A stretch of DNA of 64,000 nt from Pilimelia anulata (GTDB lineage Bacteria > Actinomycetota > Actinomycetes > Mycobacteriales > Micromonosporaceae), in the NCBI RefSeq assembly GCF_014647895.1, contig NZ_BMQB01000005.1, positions 1 through 64,000 of the forward strand, in the 5' to 3' direction. The first letter of the stretch is position 1; each line of letters begins with the position of its first letter. Shown in pieces: positions 25,314 to 33,398 of the stretch. A program made the position numbers and the translations under genes. A model generated the notes under the pieces. The model was not told the DNA's origin. It worked only from the letters and a program-made list of their open reading frames with translations, and did not search any database.

Positions 25314-26303
25314 ATGGAGCTGGAATTCCGGCACCTCCGGCTGGTGCGGGCGATCGTCGACACGGGATCGCTCAGTGCCGCAGCGACCGCGCTGGGGATG
25401 ACCCAGCCGTCGGCGACGGAGGCGCTGGGGCGCGCGGAGCGGCTGGCCGGCGGCCGGCTGTTCCACCGCGGCGCCGCGGGCGCCGCGGCCACCCGGCTGG
25501 GCGAGCTGGTCGCCACCCACGCGCTGACCGTGCTGGAGGCGCTGGAGCGGTTCGACTCGACCGCCGCCGCGTACCGCGCGCCGGACTCGATGCCGACGAT
25601 CCGGTTCGGCTGCACCCCCGGCGCCCACGCCGCCAGCCTGTCGCTGATCTCGATGCGGGTGGTCAGCGCGTCGGTGGACGTGCGCATCGGCGTGGACGGC
25701 TCCTCCTGGCTCGACCTGCTCGCCGACCGCCGGATCGACGCCGCGCTGATCGTGGAGTTCCCCGGCGCGGAGTACCCGGTGCCGCCGGGCGTGCAGCGGG
25801 TCGTGGTCGCGGTCGAGCCGCTGTTCGTCGGGCTGCCGGCCGGGCACCGGTGCGCCGAGCGGGCCGAGGTGGACCTGGCCGAGCTGGCCGGCGAGACGTA
25901 CTGCATGATCCGCAGCCCGCGCCCCGACCTCGCGGTGCACCTCATCGGCGCCTGCCGCCGCGCCGGGTACACGCCGCGGATCAGCGACCTGGAGTTCGCC
26001 GAGACCCTGCCGATGGTCCAGCGCGGGCGGGGCGTGCTGGTGATGATGGCGTCCAGCCGGCCGCCGGCCGGCCTGTCGATCGTCCCGCTGGCCCGGGCGC
26101 CGCTGCGGATGCGGACGAGCCTGTACTGGCAGACCGACGGGCCGCTGCGGCCCGGCGACGTGCACCGGCTGTGGACGGAGCTGGTGACCAACCAGCGGGC
26201 CACGGTCGACGAGCGGCCCGCGTACCGGGCCTGGCGGGACCGGCACCCCGAGTGGCGGGCGACGCCGCCGCGGCCGGTGGAGAGCTACGACCCCTGCGCC
26301 TGA
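25314..26303 (+). CDS. LysR-family transcriptional regulator
   Basis: A 329-residue LysR regulator. The N-terminal winged HTH reads ELEFRHLRLVRAIVDTGSLSA with SAAATALGMTQPSATEALG as recognition region, and the C-terminal effector-binding domain follows from about residue 92. The ATG at 25314 gives the usual MELEFRHLR opening; there is no strong ribosome-binding site. Its 3' end overlaps by 19 bases the 3' end of a convergent LysR gene. The domains of the two align along their length (for example VPPGVQRVVVAVEPLFVGLP against VPPPGVRMLPIGAEPVFAVV). No obvious target gene sits divergently, so targets are unknown. Confidence 0.88.
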   Translation: MELEFRHLRLVRAIVDTGSLSAAATALGMTQPSATEALGRAERLAGGRLFHRGAAGAAATRLGELVATHALTVLEALERFDSTAAAYRAPDSMPTIRFGCTPGAHAASLSLISMRVVSASVDVRIGVDGSSWLDLLADRRIDAALIVEFPGAEYPVPPGVQRVVVAVEPLFVGLPAGHRCAERAEVDLAELAGETYCMIRSPRPDLAVHLIGACRRAGYTPRISDLEFAETLPMVQRGRGVLVMMASSRPPAGLSIVPLARAPLRMRTSLYWQTDGPLRPGDVHRLWTELVTNQRATVDERPAYRAWRDRHPEWRATPPRPVESYDPCA

Positions 26304-27403
26304 CCGGCGGCCGGCGTCCGCGGCAGCTCCGCCCGGGCGGCGGGCGCCGGGGTCGCGGCGGCCGCGCGGGCGGGCGCGGTCCGGGCCGGCGGCTCGGCCG
26401 GGCGGGGGGCGGGGATGCGGCCGGCGGTCCGGCCCTCCAGCGGGGAGCCCAGCCAGCCGGGGTTGTGCGCGAACCACTGCGGCAGCCGGCACCGGTCCCG
26501 GGCCAGCTCGACGTACCGGGCGATGAGCGCGGCGCGGATCCGCTCGACCAGCGCCGCGTCGGCCCGCCCGGCCTCGGACCACAGCAGCAGGTGCCGGATC
26601 CGGAACGGCGTGCCGCGCAGCGCCACCACGACGCCGGGCAGCGTGATGCCGCTGTCCAGCGCCTGCACCAGCGCGACCGCGTCGCCGCGCCGGACGAGCT
26701 GGGTGGCCACGAGCGGGTCGGCCGCCCGGGCGGTCACCGGCCCGATGCCGGCCCGGCCGCACCGGTCGATCACGTGGAACGCGAAGTCGTCGTCGCCGGG
26801 GGAGACCAGCCAGCGGGTGCCGGCCATGTCGGCCAGGTCGGCGTCGCCCGGCCGGCGGGCGGCCGGGTGCTCGGGCGGTACCACCGCGAACACCGGCTCG
26901 GCGCCGATCGGCAGCATCCGCACGCCCGGCGGCGGCACCCACTCGCGGCCGGGGAAGTCCATGTGCAGGACCAGGTCCAGGTCGCCGTCGACCAGTCCGT
27001 TGACGGCGGCGGCCCGGGTGCCGACGACGGTCAGGTCGACGGTGCGGTCCGGGGCGACCCGGTTCACCACGGTGCAGGCGATCTCGGCGAGGACGCTGCG
27101 CAGCGCGCCGATCCGGAGCTGGCCGGCGCCGGCGCCGTCCTGGAGCCGGCGGACGGACCGGCGCATGTCGTCGACGGCCGCGAGCACCTCGTGGGCCCGG
27201 GACAGGAGCACCTCGCCCACCTCGGTCGGCCGGGCGCCGTGCTTGCCGCGCTCGAAGATCCGGGCGCCGAGGACGTCCTCGATGCGGCGCACCTGCGCGC
27301 TGAGCGCCGGCTGGGAGAGCCCCAGCGCCGCGGCCGCCCGGGTCACGCTGCCGGCGGCGTCGACGGCGGCTATGTACCGCAGGTGGCGTACCTCCAAGTC
27401 CAT
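26285..27403 (-). CDS. LysR-family transcriptional regulator with Pro/Ala tail
   Basis: A 372-residue LysR regulator starting MDLEVRHLRYIAAVDAAGS with HTH helix TRAAAALGLSQPALSAQVRR. The effector domain spans about 93-300. The last 60 or so residues are proline/alanine/arginine-rich, an extension not typical of the family. It is convergent with, and a paralogue of, the neighbouring LysR gene, overlapping it by 19 bases at the 3' ends. The upstream gap holds no metabolic gene, so no target is suggested by context. Confidence 0.88.
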   Translation of the reverse strand: MDLEVRHLRYIAAVDAAGSVTRAAAALGLSQPALSAQVRRIEDVLGARIFERGKHGARPTEVGEVLLSRAHEVLAAVDDMRRSVRRLQDGAGAGQLRIGALRSVLAEIACTVVNRVAPDRTVDLTVVGTRAAAVNGLVDGDLDLVLHMDFPGREWVPPPGVRMLPIGAEPVFAVVPPEHPAARRPGDADLADMAGTRWLVSPGDDDFAFHVIDRCGRAGIGPVTARAADPLVATQLVRRGDAVALVQALDSGITLPGVVVALRGTPFRIRHLLLWSEAGRADAALVERIRAALIARYVELARDRCRLPQWFAHNPGWLGSPLEGRTAGRIPAPRPAEPPARTAPARAAAATPAPAARAELPRTPAAGQAQGS

Positions 27404-27840
27404 TCCTCACCCTAAATCCGCTGGTCGCCCGGTGGGAACAGGGCCGGCGGAAATCGGTGCGGGAAAGGAGGGCATAGGGCCGGCGTATGGGACATCGGGA
27501 TTGGCCGGGCGCCCGCCGGTCCGCGCATAGTGGCGGAGCGACGCGGCGTGCTGACCCTGCGCAACGGTGTGGCGACGGGCCCGAACGGGTCCGCCCGCAC
27601 TGGTGCGCGGATGCTGAACGCTATGACGTACGTGAATGAGATCGGCGGACCCGGGCGCGCTTCGACCGGGCATTCCCGGGCCGCCGGATGTCCGCGCGGG
27701 CGCGCGGCCGGCGTCGGGACCGGCGGCGCGCGCCCACCGGCGGCCCTTGGCTGTGCCGCACGGGGGACGGCGCGGGAGCGCCCCGGCCGGACCGGTTCTC
27801 ACCGGTGCGGCCGGGGCGCCCGTTCGCGCGGATCCGGCGA
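27404..27840. other. intergenic region with a hairpin, no gene seen
   Basis: This gap of about 437 bases lies upstream of the leftward LysR gene and downstream of the leftward aminopeptidase. Apart from the hairpin at 27774-27821 I see no supported feature. Confidence 0.45.
27774..27821 (-). terminator. long GC hairpin after aminopeptidase
   Basis: On the minus strand GGGCGCCCCGGCCGCACCGGT can fold onto the following ACCGGTCCGGCCGGGGCGCTCCC across a GAGA loop with one mismatch and one bulge. It lies about 20 bases beyond the aminopeptidase stop and has no T-run, so it fits a U-less actinomycete terminator. Confidence 0.6.
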
Positions 27841-28776
27841 TCAGCCGCGGGCGGCCACCTGCGCGCCCGACAGCTTCCACGTGACGCCGGCGATCATGTT
27901 GGTCGCCAGGGTCAGCGCGTCCGGGCTCAGCGAGGTCTGCGTGTCGCAGGCCTTGTGGTAGCACGGGTCGAGGTTGCTCAGGCTGTCCTCGCTGATCACA
28001 CCGCTCGCCGGGATGCCGGCGTTGCGGAAGGCGGCGTGGTCCGAGCGCGAGTTGATGTTGATTCCCACGTTCGGCACGTTGCGCGCGTCGAACCAGGCCT
28101 TCAGCTCGGCGCCCAGCGCCTTGTCGCCGTCGGTGTAGATGCCCCACTTGGAGACCTTCTTGGTCGCCACCATGTCGAAGTTCAGGTACGTCTTGATCTT
28201 CGACTTCTCGGCGGCGGGCAGGTTCTTCACCCACTGGGTCGAGCCGATCAGGCCCAGCTCCTCGGCGCCCCACCAGCCGAAGCGCAGGTGCCGCTGCGGC
28301 TTGAGCTGCGCCTTGGAGACCTCGAGGGCGACCTGGAGGATCGCGGCGGAGCCGGAGCCGTTGTCGTTCAGGCCGGGGCCGGCGGTCACGCTGTCGATGT
28401 GCGCGCCGACCATCAGGGTGTTGCTCTCGTCGCCGCCGGGCCAGTCGGCGATCAGGTTCCAGCCCTGCGCGCCCTGGTGGTTGAACGGGGCGAGCTGGGT
28501 CTTGAAGCCGGCGGCGTCGAGCTTGGCCTTGACCTGGTCGACGGACGCCTTGTGACCGGCGCGGCCGTGGGCGCGGGTGCCGCCGTTGGCGTCCGCGATC
28601 TTCTGCAGGTCGGCGATGTGCGTCATCACCGCGTCCTTGCTGACGGTCGGCGGGCCGGCGGTCACCAGGGTGGCGGGGACCGCGGCGGGCTGCGCGTTGG
28701 CGAGGGTGGAGGTGAGGACGCTCGCGGCGCTGACGGCGACCACGAGGCCGGCTACAGCGAGGGGGCGTAGGCGCAT
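27841..28776 (-). CDS. secreted M28-family zinc aminopeptidase
   Basis: An exported di-zinc aminopeptidase resembling the Streptomyces griseus enzyme. The ATG at 28776 (MRLRPLAVAGLVVAVSAAS) follows GGGAG and gives a signal peptide of about 28 residues. The metal ligands and catalytic residues are visible: VGAHIDS (His), GLNDNGSGSAAI (bridging Asp), WGAEELGL (catalytic and ligand Glu), NFDMV (Asp) and PCYHKACD (His, also with the expected cysteines). Length (311 residues) matches the single-domain form without a protease-associated insert. It should cleave N-terminal residues from peptides outside the cell. Confidence 0.93.
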   Translation of the reverse strand: MRLRPLAVAGLVVAVSAASVLTSTLANAQPAAVPATLVTAGPPTVSKDAVMTHIADLQKIADANGGTRAHGRAGHKASVDQVKAKLDAAGFKTQLAPFNHQGAQGWNLIADWPGGDESNTLMVGAHIDSVTAGPGLNDNGSGSAAILQVALEVSKAQLKPQRHLRFGWWGAEELGLIGSTQWVKNLPAAEKSKIKTYLNFDMVATKKVSKWGIYTDGDKALGAELKAWFDARNVPNVGININSRSDHAAFRNAGIPASGVISEDSLSNLDPCYHKACDTQTSLSPDALTLATNMIAGVTWKLSGAQVAARG

Positions 28777-28971
28777 GGGCACTCCCGGGGGGACGGGCAG
28801 GCAGGGAAAGTCATCGATGTGTCGATGTGCCTCGACCGTACGTGTCCCGCGCATGCGTGTATAGATGCCAATCCATCAATCTGGTGATGCCCTCCGCGCC
28901 GTACGCCCGGATTTGCGGCACGGAACGCGAGCGGCGGTCGGGAACCGCGGGCGCGGCCGCGCCCCGCACGG

Positions 28972-30351
28972 TCAGCCGGCGCGCTGGGCCGGCGGGTTCA
29001 GCCAGATGTCGGCCCGGCTGCGCGGCGCGCCCAGCGACGTCAGCCGGCGGCGCAGCCCGGTCAGCTCGTGCGCGAGCAGCCCGTGCGGCTCGGCGGTCGG
29101 CGGCGGCAGGACGTCCAGCGTGGCCAGCGCGGCGTCCAGGTCGCCGGCGCAGGCGTGCGCGTCGGCCAGCCGGGCGGTGAAGATCAGGCTCTCCGGGGCG
29201 GGCGCGGCCGGGTCCCACACCCGGGCGATCTCCCGGACCGCCGACCGGGCCTGCCGCCGGTCGCCGCTCAGCGCCGCCAGGTCGCGCAGCGCCGCGCCGT
29301 GGTGCGAGGCGAGCACGACGTCGCCGCGCTGGCCGGGCAGCCACGGCGCGCTGAGCCGGTCCCAGCCGTCCGCCCGCCGGCGCCAGTCGTGGGCGAGCCG
29401 CAGGTGGTGCAGGTGCGCGTACGGGCGGCCGGCGAGCGCGTGCCCGCGGGCGGCGTGCAGGTTCGCCGCGGCCCGGGTCCAGGCCCGCTCGGGGCGGGTG
29501 GTGGCGAGGCGGCGGGCCAGTTCCAGCAGCGCGACGGCGTCCCGGTCGGCGCAGGCGACCATGCACATGTGCGCGAGCAGGGTGGCCCGGGTGTCGGCGG
29601 CGCCGGCCAGCTCGGCCCAGTCCGCGCCGATGCCGAGCCAGGTCATCGCCGGGCCGTTGCGCCCGCCGACGAAGTGCAGCCGGCCGGCGAGCCGGGCGTA
29701 CGTGGCGGCCAGCCACAGCGGGATCCGCCGGTCGGCCGGGTCGGCGCTGGTCAGCGCCCACCGGCGCAGCGCGTGGCCGAGGGCCTCGACCAGCGGCAGC
29801 CCGCGGGCGGTGTGCTGCCGGTCGCCGGCCAGCGCGTACACGGCGGCGAGCGCGGCGAACGCGTGCACGGCGAACGGGTCCCGCCACTGCGGCTGCCGGG
29901 TGAGCCGGCCCGGTACCGCGAAGTACGCGGTCAGCGCCGCCGGCTCGGGCAGCGCGCACGCGTCGGCGGGGTGCAGCGGGCAGAACACGCCCGCCGCGGG
30001 CAGGTGGCTGGGCCAGCGGTTGTCCGGCCGCAGCACGGTCGCCGGCAGGACGCCGGCCGGCAGCGGTACGGCCGGGATCGGCGACGTGGACCGGCTGGCC
30101 GGGCGGCGGCGCCGGGTGGCGTGCCGCAGCGACGTCAGCGCGCCCTCGGCGCGCAGCAGCCGGTCGGCGCGCTCGGTGAAGTCCTCGCCGGGCTGCCGCC
30201 GGCCGGACTCCAGCCGGCTGATCTGGGTGTGGTGGTACCCCAGGCGGTCCGCCAGTTGGAGCTGCGTCAGCCCCCGGCGTCGCCGCAGGTCGCGCAGGAG
30301 TCGGCCGAACGCCGTCCAATCGACCTGTTCTGTCACCGTCAGCGTGTCCAT
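28972..30351 (-). CDS. HTH (XRE) regulator with TPR-like domain
   Basis: A 459-residue cytoplasmic regulator. The N-terminal helix-turn-helix is GRLLRDLRRRRGLTQLQLAD with YHHTQISRLESGRRQPGED. After a basic linker the rest (about 120-450) is all-helical Ala/Leu/Arg-rich sequence with TPR-like repeats (LAAVYALAGDRQHTARGLPLVE, ARLADAHACAGDLDAALATLD). This architecture is common in actinomycetes as large XRE-TPR regulators, whose ligands are mostly unknown. The ATG at 30351 places the HTH close to the N-terminus; an upstream ATG at 30522 would overlap the next gene's stop by four bases. The alternative start could therefore be real. Confidence 0.78.
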   Translation of the reverse strand: MDTLTVTEQVDWTAFGRLLRDLRRRRGLTQLQLADRLGYHHTQISRLESGRRQPGEDFTERADRLLRAEGALTSLRHATRRRRPASRSTSPIPAVPLPAGVLPATVLRPDNRWPSHLPAAGVFCPLHPADACALPEPAALTAYFAVPGRLTRQPQWRDPFAVHAFAALAAVYALAGDRQHTARGLPLVEALGHALRRWALTSADPADRRIPLWLAATYARLAGRLHFVGGRNGPAMTWLGIGADWAELAGAADTRATLLAHMCMVACADRDAVALLELARRLATTRPERAWTRAAANLHAARGHALAGRPYAHLHHLRLAHDWRRRADGWDRLSAPWLPGQRGDVVLASHHGAALRDLAALSGDRRQARSAVREIARVWDPAAPAPESLIFTARLADAHACAGDLDAALATLDVLPPPTAEPHGLLAHELTGLRRRLTSLGAPRSRADIWLNPPAQRAG

Positions 30352-30518
30352 TCCCGTCGGGCCCACGCCCGGCCGCGGGGGGCACGCGGGGGCGGTCCCT
30401 GCCGACGCGGGAACATTCCCGATCGGCGCGGAGGGGGTCCGGTCGGTGGCTGGCCAGGTCGGGCGCGGGGTGGGCGTCCATTCAACAGTTTTGATACTCG
30501 CTGATCCGAGCAGTTCTG

Positions 30519-31658
30519 TCACGCCGCGAAGTCGGCCACTGCCTCCGCGGGCTCGGTCATTGCGGTCAAATAGGGCGGCAATGCCTCAACCGTGCCCGTC
30601 GCGCGGACGTGCGCCCGCTGCCGGGCGGCCCCGATGCCGGCCGTCCGCAGCCGCTGCACGCCCTCCCGTACGGCCGCCAGGTCGCCGTGCCGGCGCAGCA
30701 CCGGGGTGATCCGCGTGACCAGGTCGCGGAGCAGCCGGCCGGCGGTGCGCTGGGCGCCGGAGACCGGGTCGACCACCCGCCCGGCCAGGCCGTCGCGGGC
30801 GACCGCCCAGTGGGCGGCGCGCAGCAGCGCGTCCGGTACGGCGGGGACCGGCGCGCCGGCCGCCACGTCGTCCAGCGCCCGGCCGACCAGGCCGCGGACC
30901 AGCGCCGCCGACAGGACCGCGTCGGCGACCGTGGCGTGCACGTCGCCGAGCCGGATCTCCACCGTCGGCAGGTGCCGGGACAGCCGGGCGAACCAGTAGA
31001 CCATTCCCTCGTCCATGATCACGCCGCCGTCGATCAGCCGCTCGACCAGCTCGGCGTAGTGGGCGGGGGAGCGCAGCAGCGGGGTCGGGCCGACCGTCGG
31101 CCAGGTGCCCCAGCGGACCGAGCGCCAGCTCGCGAAGCCGGTGTCCCGGCCGTCGGCGTACGGCGAGTTCGCGCTGACCGCGGCGAGCACCGGCAGCCAC
31201 GGGCGCACGTGGTTCAGCACCCGGACGGCCAGGTCCCGGTCGGCGACCTCGACGTGCACGTGCATGCCGTTCAGCGCCGTGCCGTCGGCCAGCGCGCCGT
31301 ACCGGTTGGCCAGCTCCAGGTACCGCGGCCGGGCCACCACCGGGGCGGCCGGGCCGGGCAGCGGCGGGGCGCCGACGGCGGCCAGTCGGGCGCCCGCGGA
31401 CCGGGCCGCGGCGGCGACGGTGCCGCGCAGGTCGGCCAGCGACCGCTCCAGCTCGCCGAGGTCGCGGGTCGGCGGGGTGCCGATCTCCACCTGGGCCGAG
31501 AGGAACTCGTACTGCAGGTGGGCGCGCCAGTCCGCCGGCACCGCCTCGATCACCGCCCGGGACCGCGGGCTGGACTGGCCCGTGTCCGGGTCCAGCAGGA
31601 GAAACTCCTCCTCCACGCCGAGGCGCAGCGGTGGGCGAACGACACCGGAACCCGTCAT
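30519..31658 (-). CDS. YbdK-type carboxylate-amine ligase (GCS2 family)
   Basis: A 379-residue ATP-dependent ligase related to glutamate-cysteine ligase. Signatures are LGVEEEFLLLDPDTGQ at the N-terminus, EFLSAQVEIGTPP, LNGMHVHVEVADRD (substrate/metal site) and VEIRLGDVHATVADA. YbdK homologues have weak glutamate-cysteine ligase activity; in actinomycetes, which make mycothiol rather than glutathione, the true substrate is not established. GGGAGG precedes the ATG. Its stop is close to the following HTH regulator gene on the same strand. Confidence 0.9.
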   Translation of the reverse strand: MTGSGVVRPPLRLGVEEEFLLLDPDTGQSSPRSRAVIEAVPADWRAHLQYEFLSAQVEIGTPPTRDLGELERSLADLRGTVAAAARSAGARLAAVGAPPLPGPAAPVVARPRYLELANRYGALADGTALNGMHVHVEVADRDLAVRVLNHVRPWLPVLAAVSANSPYADGRDTGFASWRSVRWGTWPTVGPTPLLRSPAHYAELVERLIDGGVIMDEGMVYWFARLSRHLPTVEIRLGDVHATVADAVLSAALVRGLVGRALDDVAAGAPVPAVPDALLRAAHWAVARDGLAGRVVDPVSGAQRTAGRLLRDLVTRITPVLRRHGDLAAVREGVQRLRTAGIGAARQRAHVRATGTVEALPPYLTAMTEPAEAVADFAA

Positions 31659-31753
31659 CGGGCGGCCTCCCGTCTGGGTAGCGACATGTGTTCTCGCGGT
31701 ACCCGAGCGGTCGGCGCCGGAAACGGGGCCCGTCCCCCGTCCGGGCTGCCCGA

Positions 31754-32434
31754 TCAGCCCCGAGTGAGCTGCCCGTCGTGCAGGGTCAGTGCCCGATCGG
31801 CAACCTCCACGAGCGCCGGGTCGTGGGTGGCGACGACCACCGTGGTGCCGCGGGCGGAGACGGTGGCCCGGAGCAGCGTCATGATCGCGTACCCGGTCTG
31901 CGAGTCGAGCTGACCGGTCGGCTCGTCGGCGAGCAGCAGCGGCGGCTCGTGGGCCAGCGCCCGGGCGACCGCCACCCGCTGCTGCTGGCCGCCGGACAGC
32001 TCCGCCGGCCGCTGCCGGGCATGCCCGCCGAGGCCGACCAGTTCGAGCAGCATCGCCACCCGCTCCTCCCGGGCCGCCGCCGGTACGCCGGCCAGCCGCA
32101 GCGGCATCCCGACGTTCTCGGCGGCGGTGAGGATCGGCAGCAGCCCGAACGACTGGAAGACGAACCCGATCGTCTCCCGGCGCAGCGCGACCAGCTCCGC
32201 CCCGTCGGCGGTGGCCAGGTCCCGCCCGGCGACCGTGATGTCCCCGGCGGTCGGCCGGTCCAGGCCGCCGATCAGGTTGAGCAGCGTCGTCTTGCCGGCG
32301 CCGGACCGGCCGCGGATCGCCACCAGCTCGCCCCGCCGGGCGGTCAGGTCGACGCCGCGCAGCGCGTGCACCGCCCGGTCGCCGTGGCCGAACTCCCGGC
32401 GCAGGCCGGCCACCCGCAGGATCTCATCCGCCAT
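31754..32434 (-). CDS. ABC exporter ATPase (LolD/MacB type)
   Basis: A 226-residue ATPase with Walker A GRSGAGKT, Q-loop FVFQS, signature LSGGQQQR, Walker B LLLADEPTG and switch His in VATHD, so catalysis should be intact. It belongs to the MacB/LolD/FtsE-like class that partners FtsX-type permeases. It is the last gene of a four-gene run and overlaps the preceding ATPase gene by 11 bases. The two ATPases may each serve one permease or form a heterodimer. Confidence 0.93.
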   Translation of the reverse strand: MADEILRVAGLRREFGHGDRAVHALRGVDLTARRGELVAIRGRSGAGKTTLLNLIGGLDRPTAGDITVAGRDLATADGAELVALRRETIGFVFQSFGLLPILTAAENVGMPLRLAGVPAAAREERVAMLLELVGLGGHARQRPAELSGGQQQRVAVARALAHEPPLLLADEPTGQLDSQTGYAIMTLLRATVSARGTTVVVATHDPALVEVADRALTLHDGQLTRG

Positions 32435-33398
32435 CGGGCGCCCCGTCCTCTTCCTCCTCGGCGGGCCGGACCGCGACGTGGTCCGGCGCCAGGTCCAGCC
32501 GGACCCGGTCGCGCAGCGACAGCGCCGTCACGAACTCCGTCGGCAGTTGCAGCCGCCCGGCCCGGTCCAGGACCGCGTACTCGCGGGTCACCTCCTCGGT
32601 CCGGCCGTCGTCGCCGGTGCGGGTGGTGCGGCGCACCTCGGCCGCCGTCCGCCCGTCCCGGATGGCGACCGTGCGCCGGACCTGCCCGGCCACCGCCGCG
32701 TCGTGGGTCACCACGACCACCGTCGTACCGAGGGCGGTGTTGATCGTGCGCAGCGCCGCGAACACCTCGTCCGCGGTCGTCTCGTCCAGCTCGCCGGTCG
32801 GCTCGTCGGCGAGCAGCACCTCCGGCTCGTTCGCCATCGCCACGGCGACCGCGCAGCGCTGCTGCTCGCCGCCGCTCAGCCCGACCGGCCGCCGGTCGGC
32901 GACGCCGGCGACGCCGACCAGGTCCAGCAGCTCCCGGGCCCGGGCGTCCGCGGCCCGCCGGCGGCCGCCGGCCAGCCGGATCGGCAGCGCCACGTTCTCC
33001 GCGGCGGTCAGGTAGCCGAGCAGGTTGCGGCCGGTCTGCTGCCAGACGAAGCCGACCGTGCGCCGCCGGTACCGCAGCCGCTGCCGCGCGGTCATCGACA
33101 GCAGGTCGCAGTCCGCCACCCGGGCCACCCCCGCGGTCGGGGTGTCCAGCCCGGACAGGATGTTGAGCAGGGTGGACTTGCCGGAGCCGGACGCGCCCAC
33201 GATCGCCAGCAGCTCGGACCGCCGCACCGTCAGGTCCAGCCCCTGCAGGGCGACGACCTCGACGCCCTCCGGCTGGTAGATCCGGACCAGGCCCTCGCAG
33301 ACGATGTGCCCCGCGCCGGCCGCGCGGCCGGGCGTGCGGGCGGCCGCGGCGGCGCTCGCCGCCCGCTGCATCGCCCCGAGGTCGGGTTGCTCGGTCAT
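32424..33398 (-). CDS. ABC exporter ATPase with AbrB-like C-terminal tail
   Basis: A 324-residue ATPase of the same MacB/LolD class: Walker A GASGSGKS, Q-loop VWQQTG, signature LSGGEQQR, Walker B LLADEPTGELD and switch VTHD. After about residue 255 there is an extra tail containing YAVLDRAGRLQLPTEFVTAL, which resembles the SpoVT/AbrB swapped-hairpin fold (the L-D-x-x-G-R-x-x-x-P pattern), ending in an acidic stretch. The N-terminus is Ala-rich. GGGAGAGG precedes the ATG, which overlaps the stop of the permease gene (ATGA). Confidence 0.9.
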   Translation of the reverse strand: MTEQPDLGAMQRAASAAAAARTPGRAAGAGHIVCEGLVRIYQPEGVEVVALQGLDLTVRRSELLAIVGASGSGKSTLLNILSGLDTPTAGVARVADCDLLSMTARQRLRYRRRTVGFVWQQTGRNLLGYLTAAENVALPIRLAGGRRRAADARARELLDLVGVAGVADRRPVGLSGGEQQRCAVAVAMANEPEVLLADEPTGELDETTADEVFAALRTINTALGTTVVVVTHDAAVAGQVRRTVAIRDGRTAAEVRRTTRTGDDGRTEEVTREYAVLDRAGRLQLPTEFVTALSLRDRVRLDLAPDHVAVRPAEEEEDGAPDGG

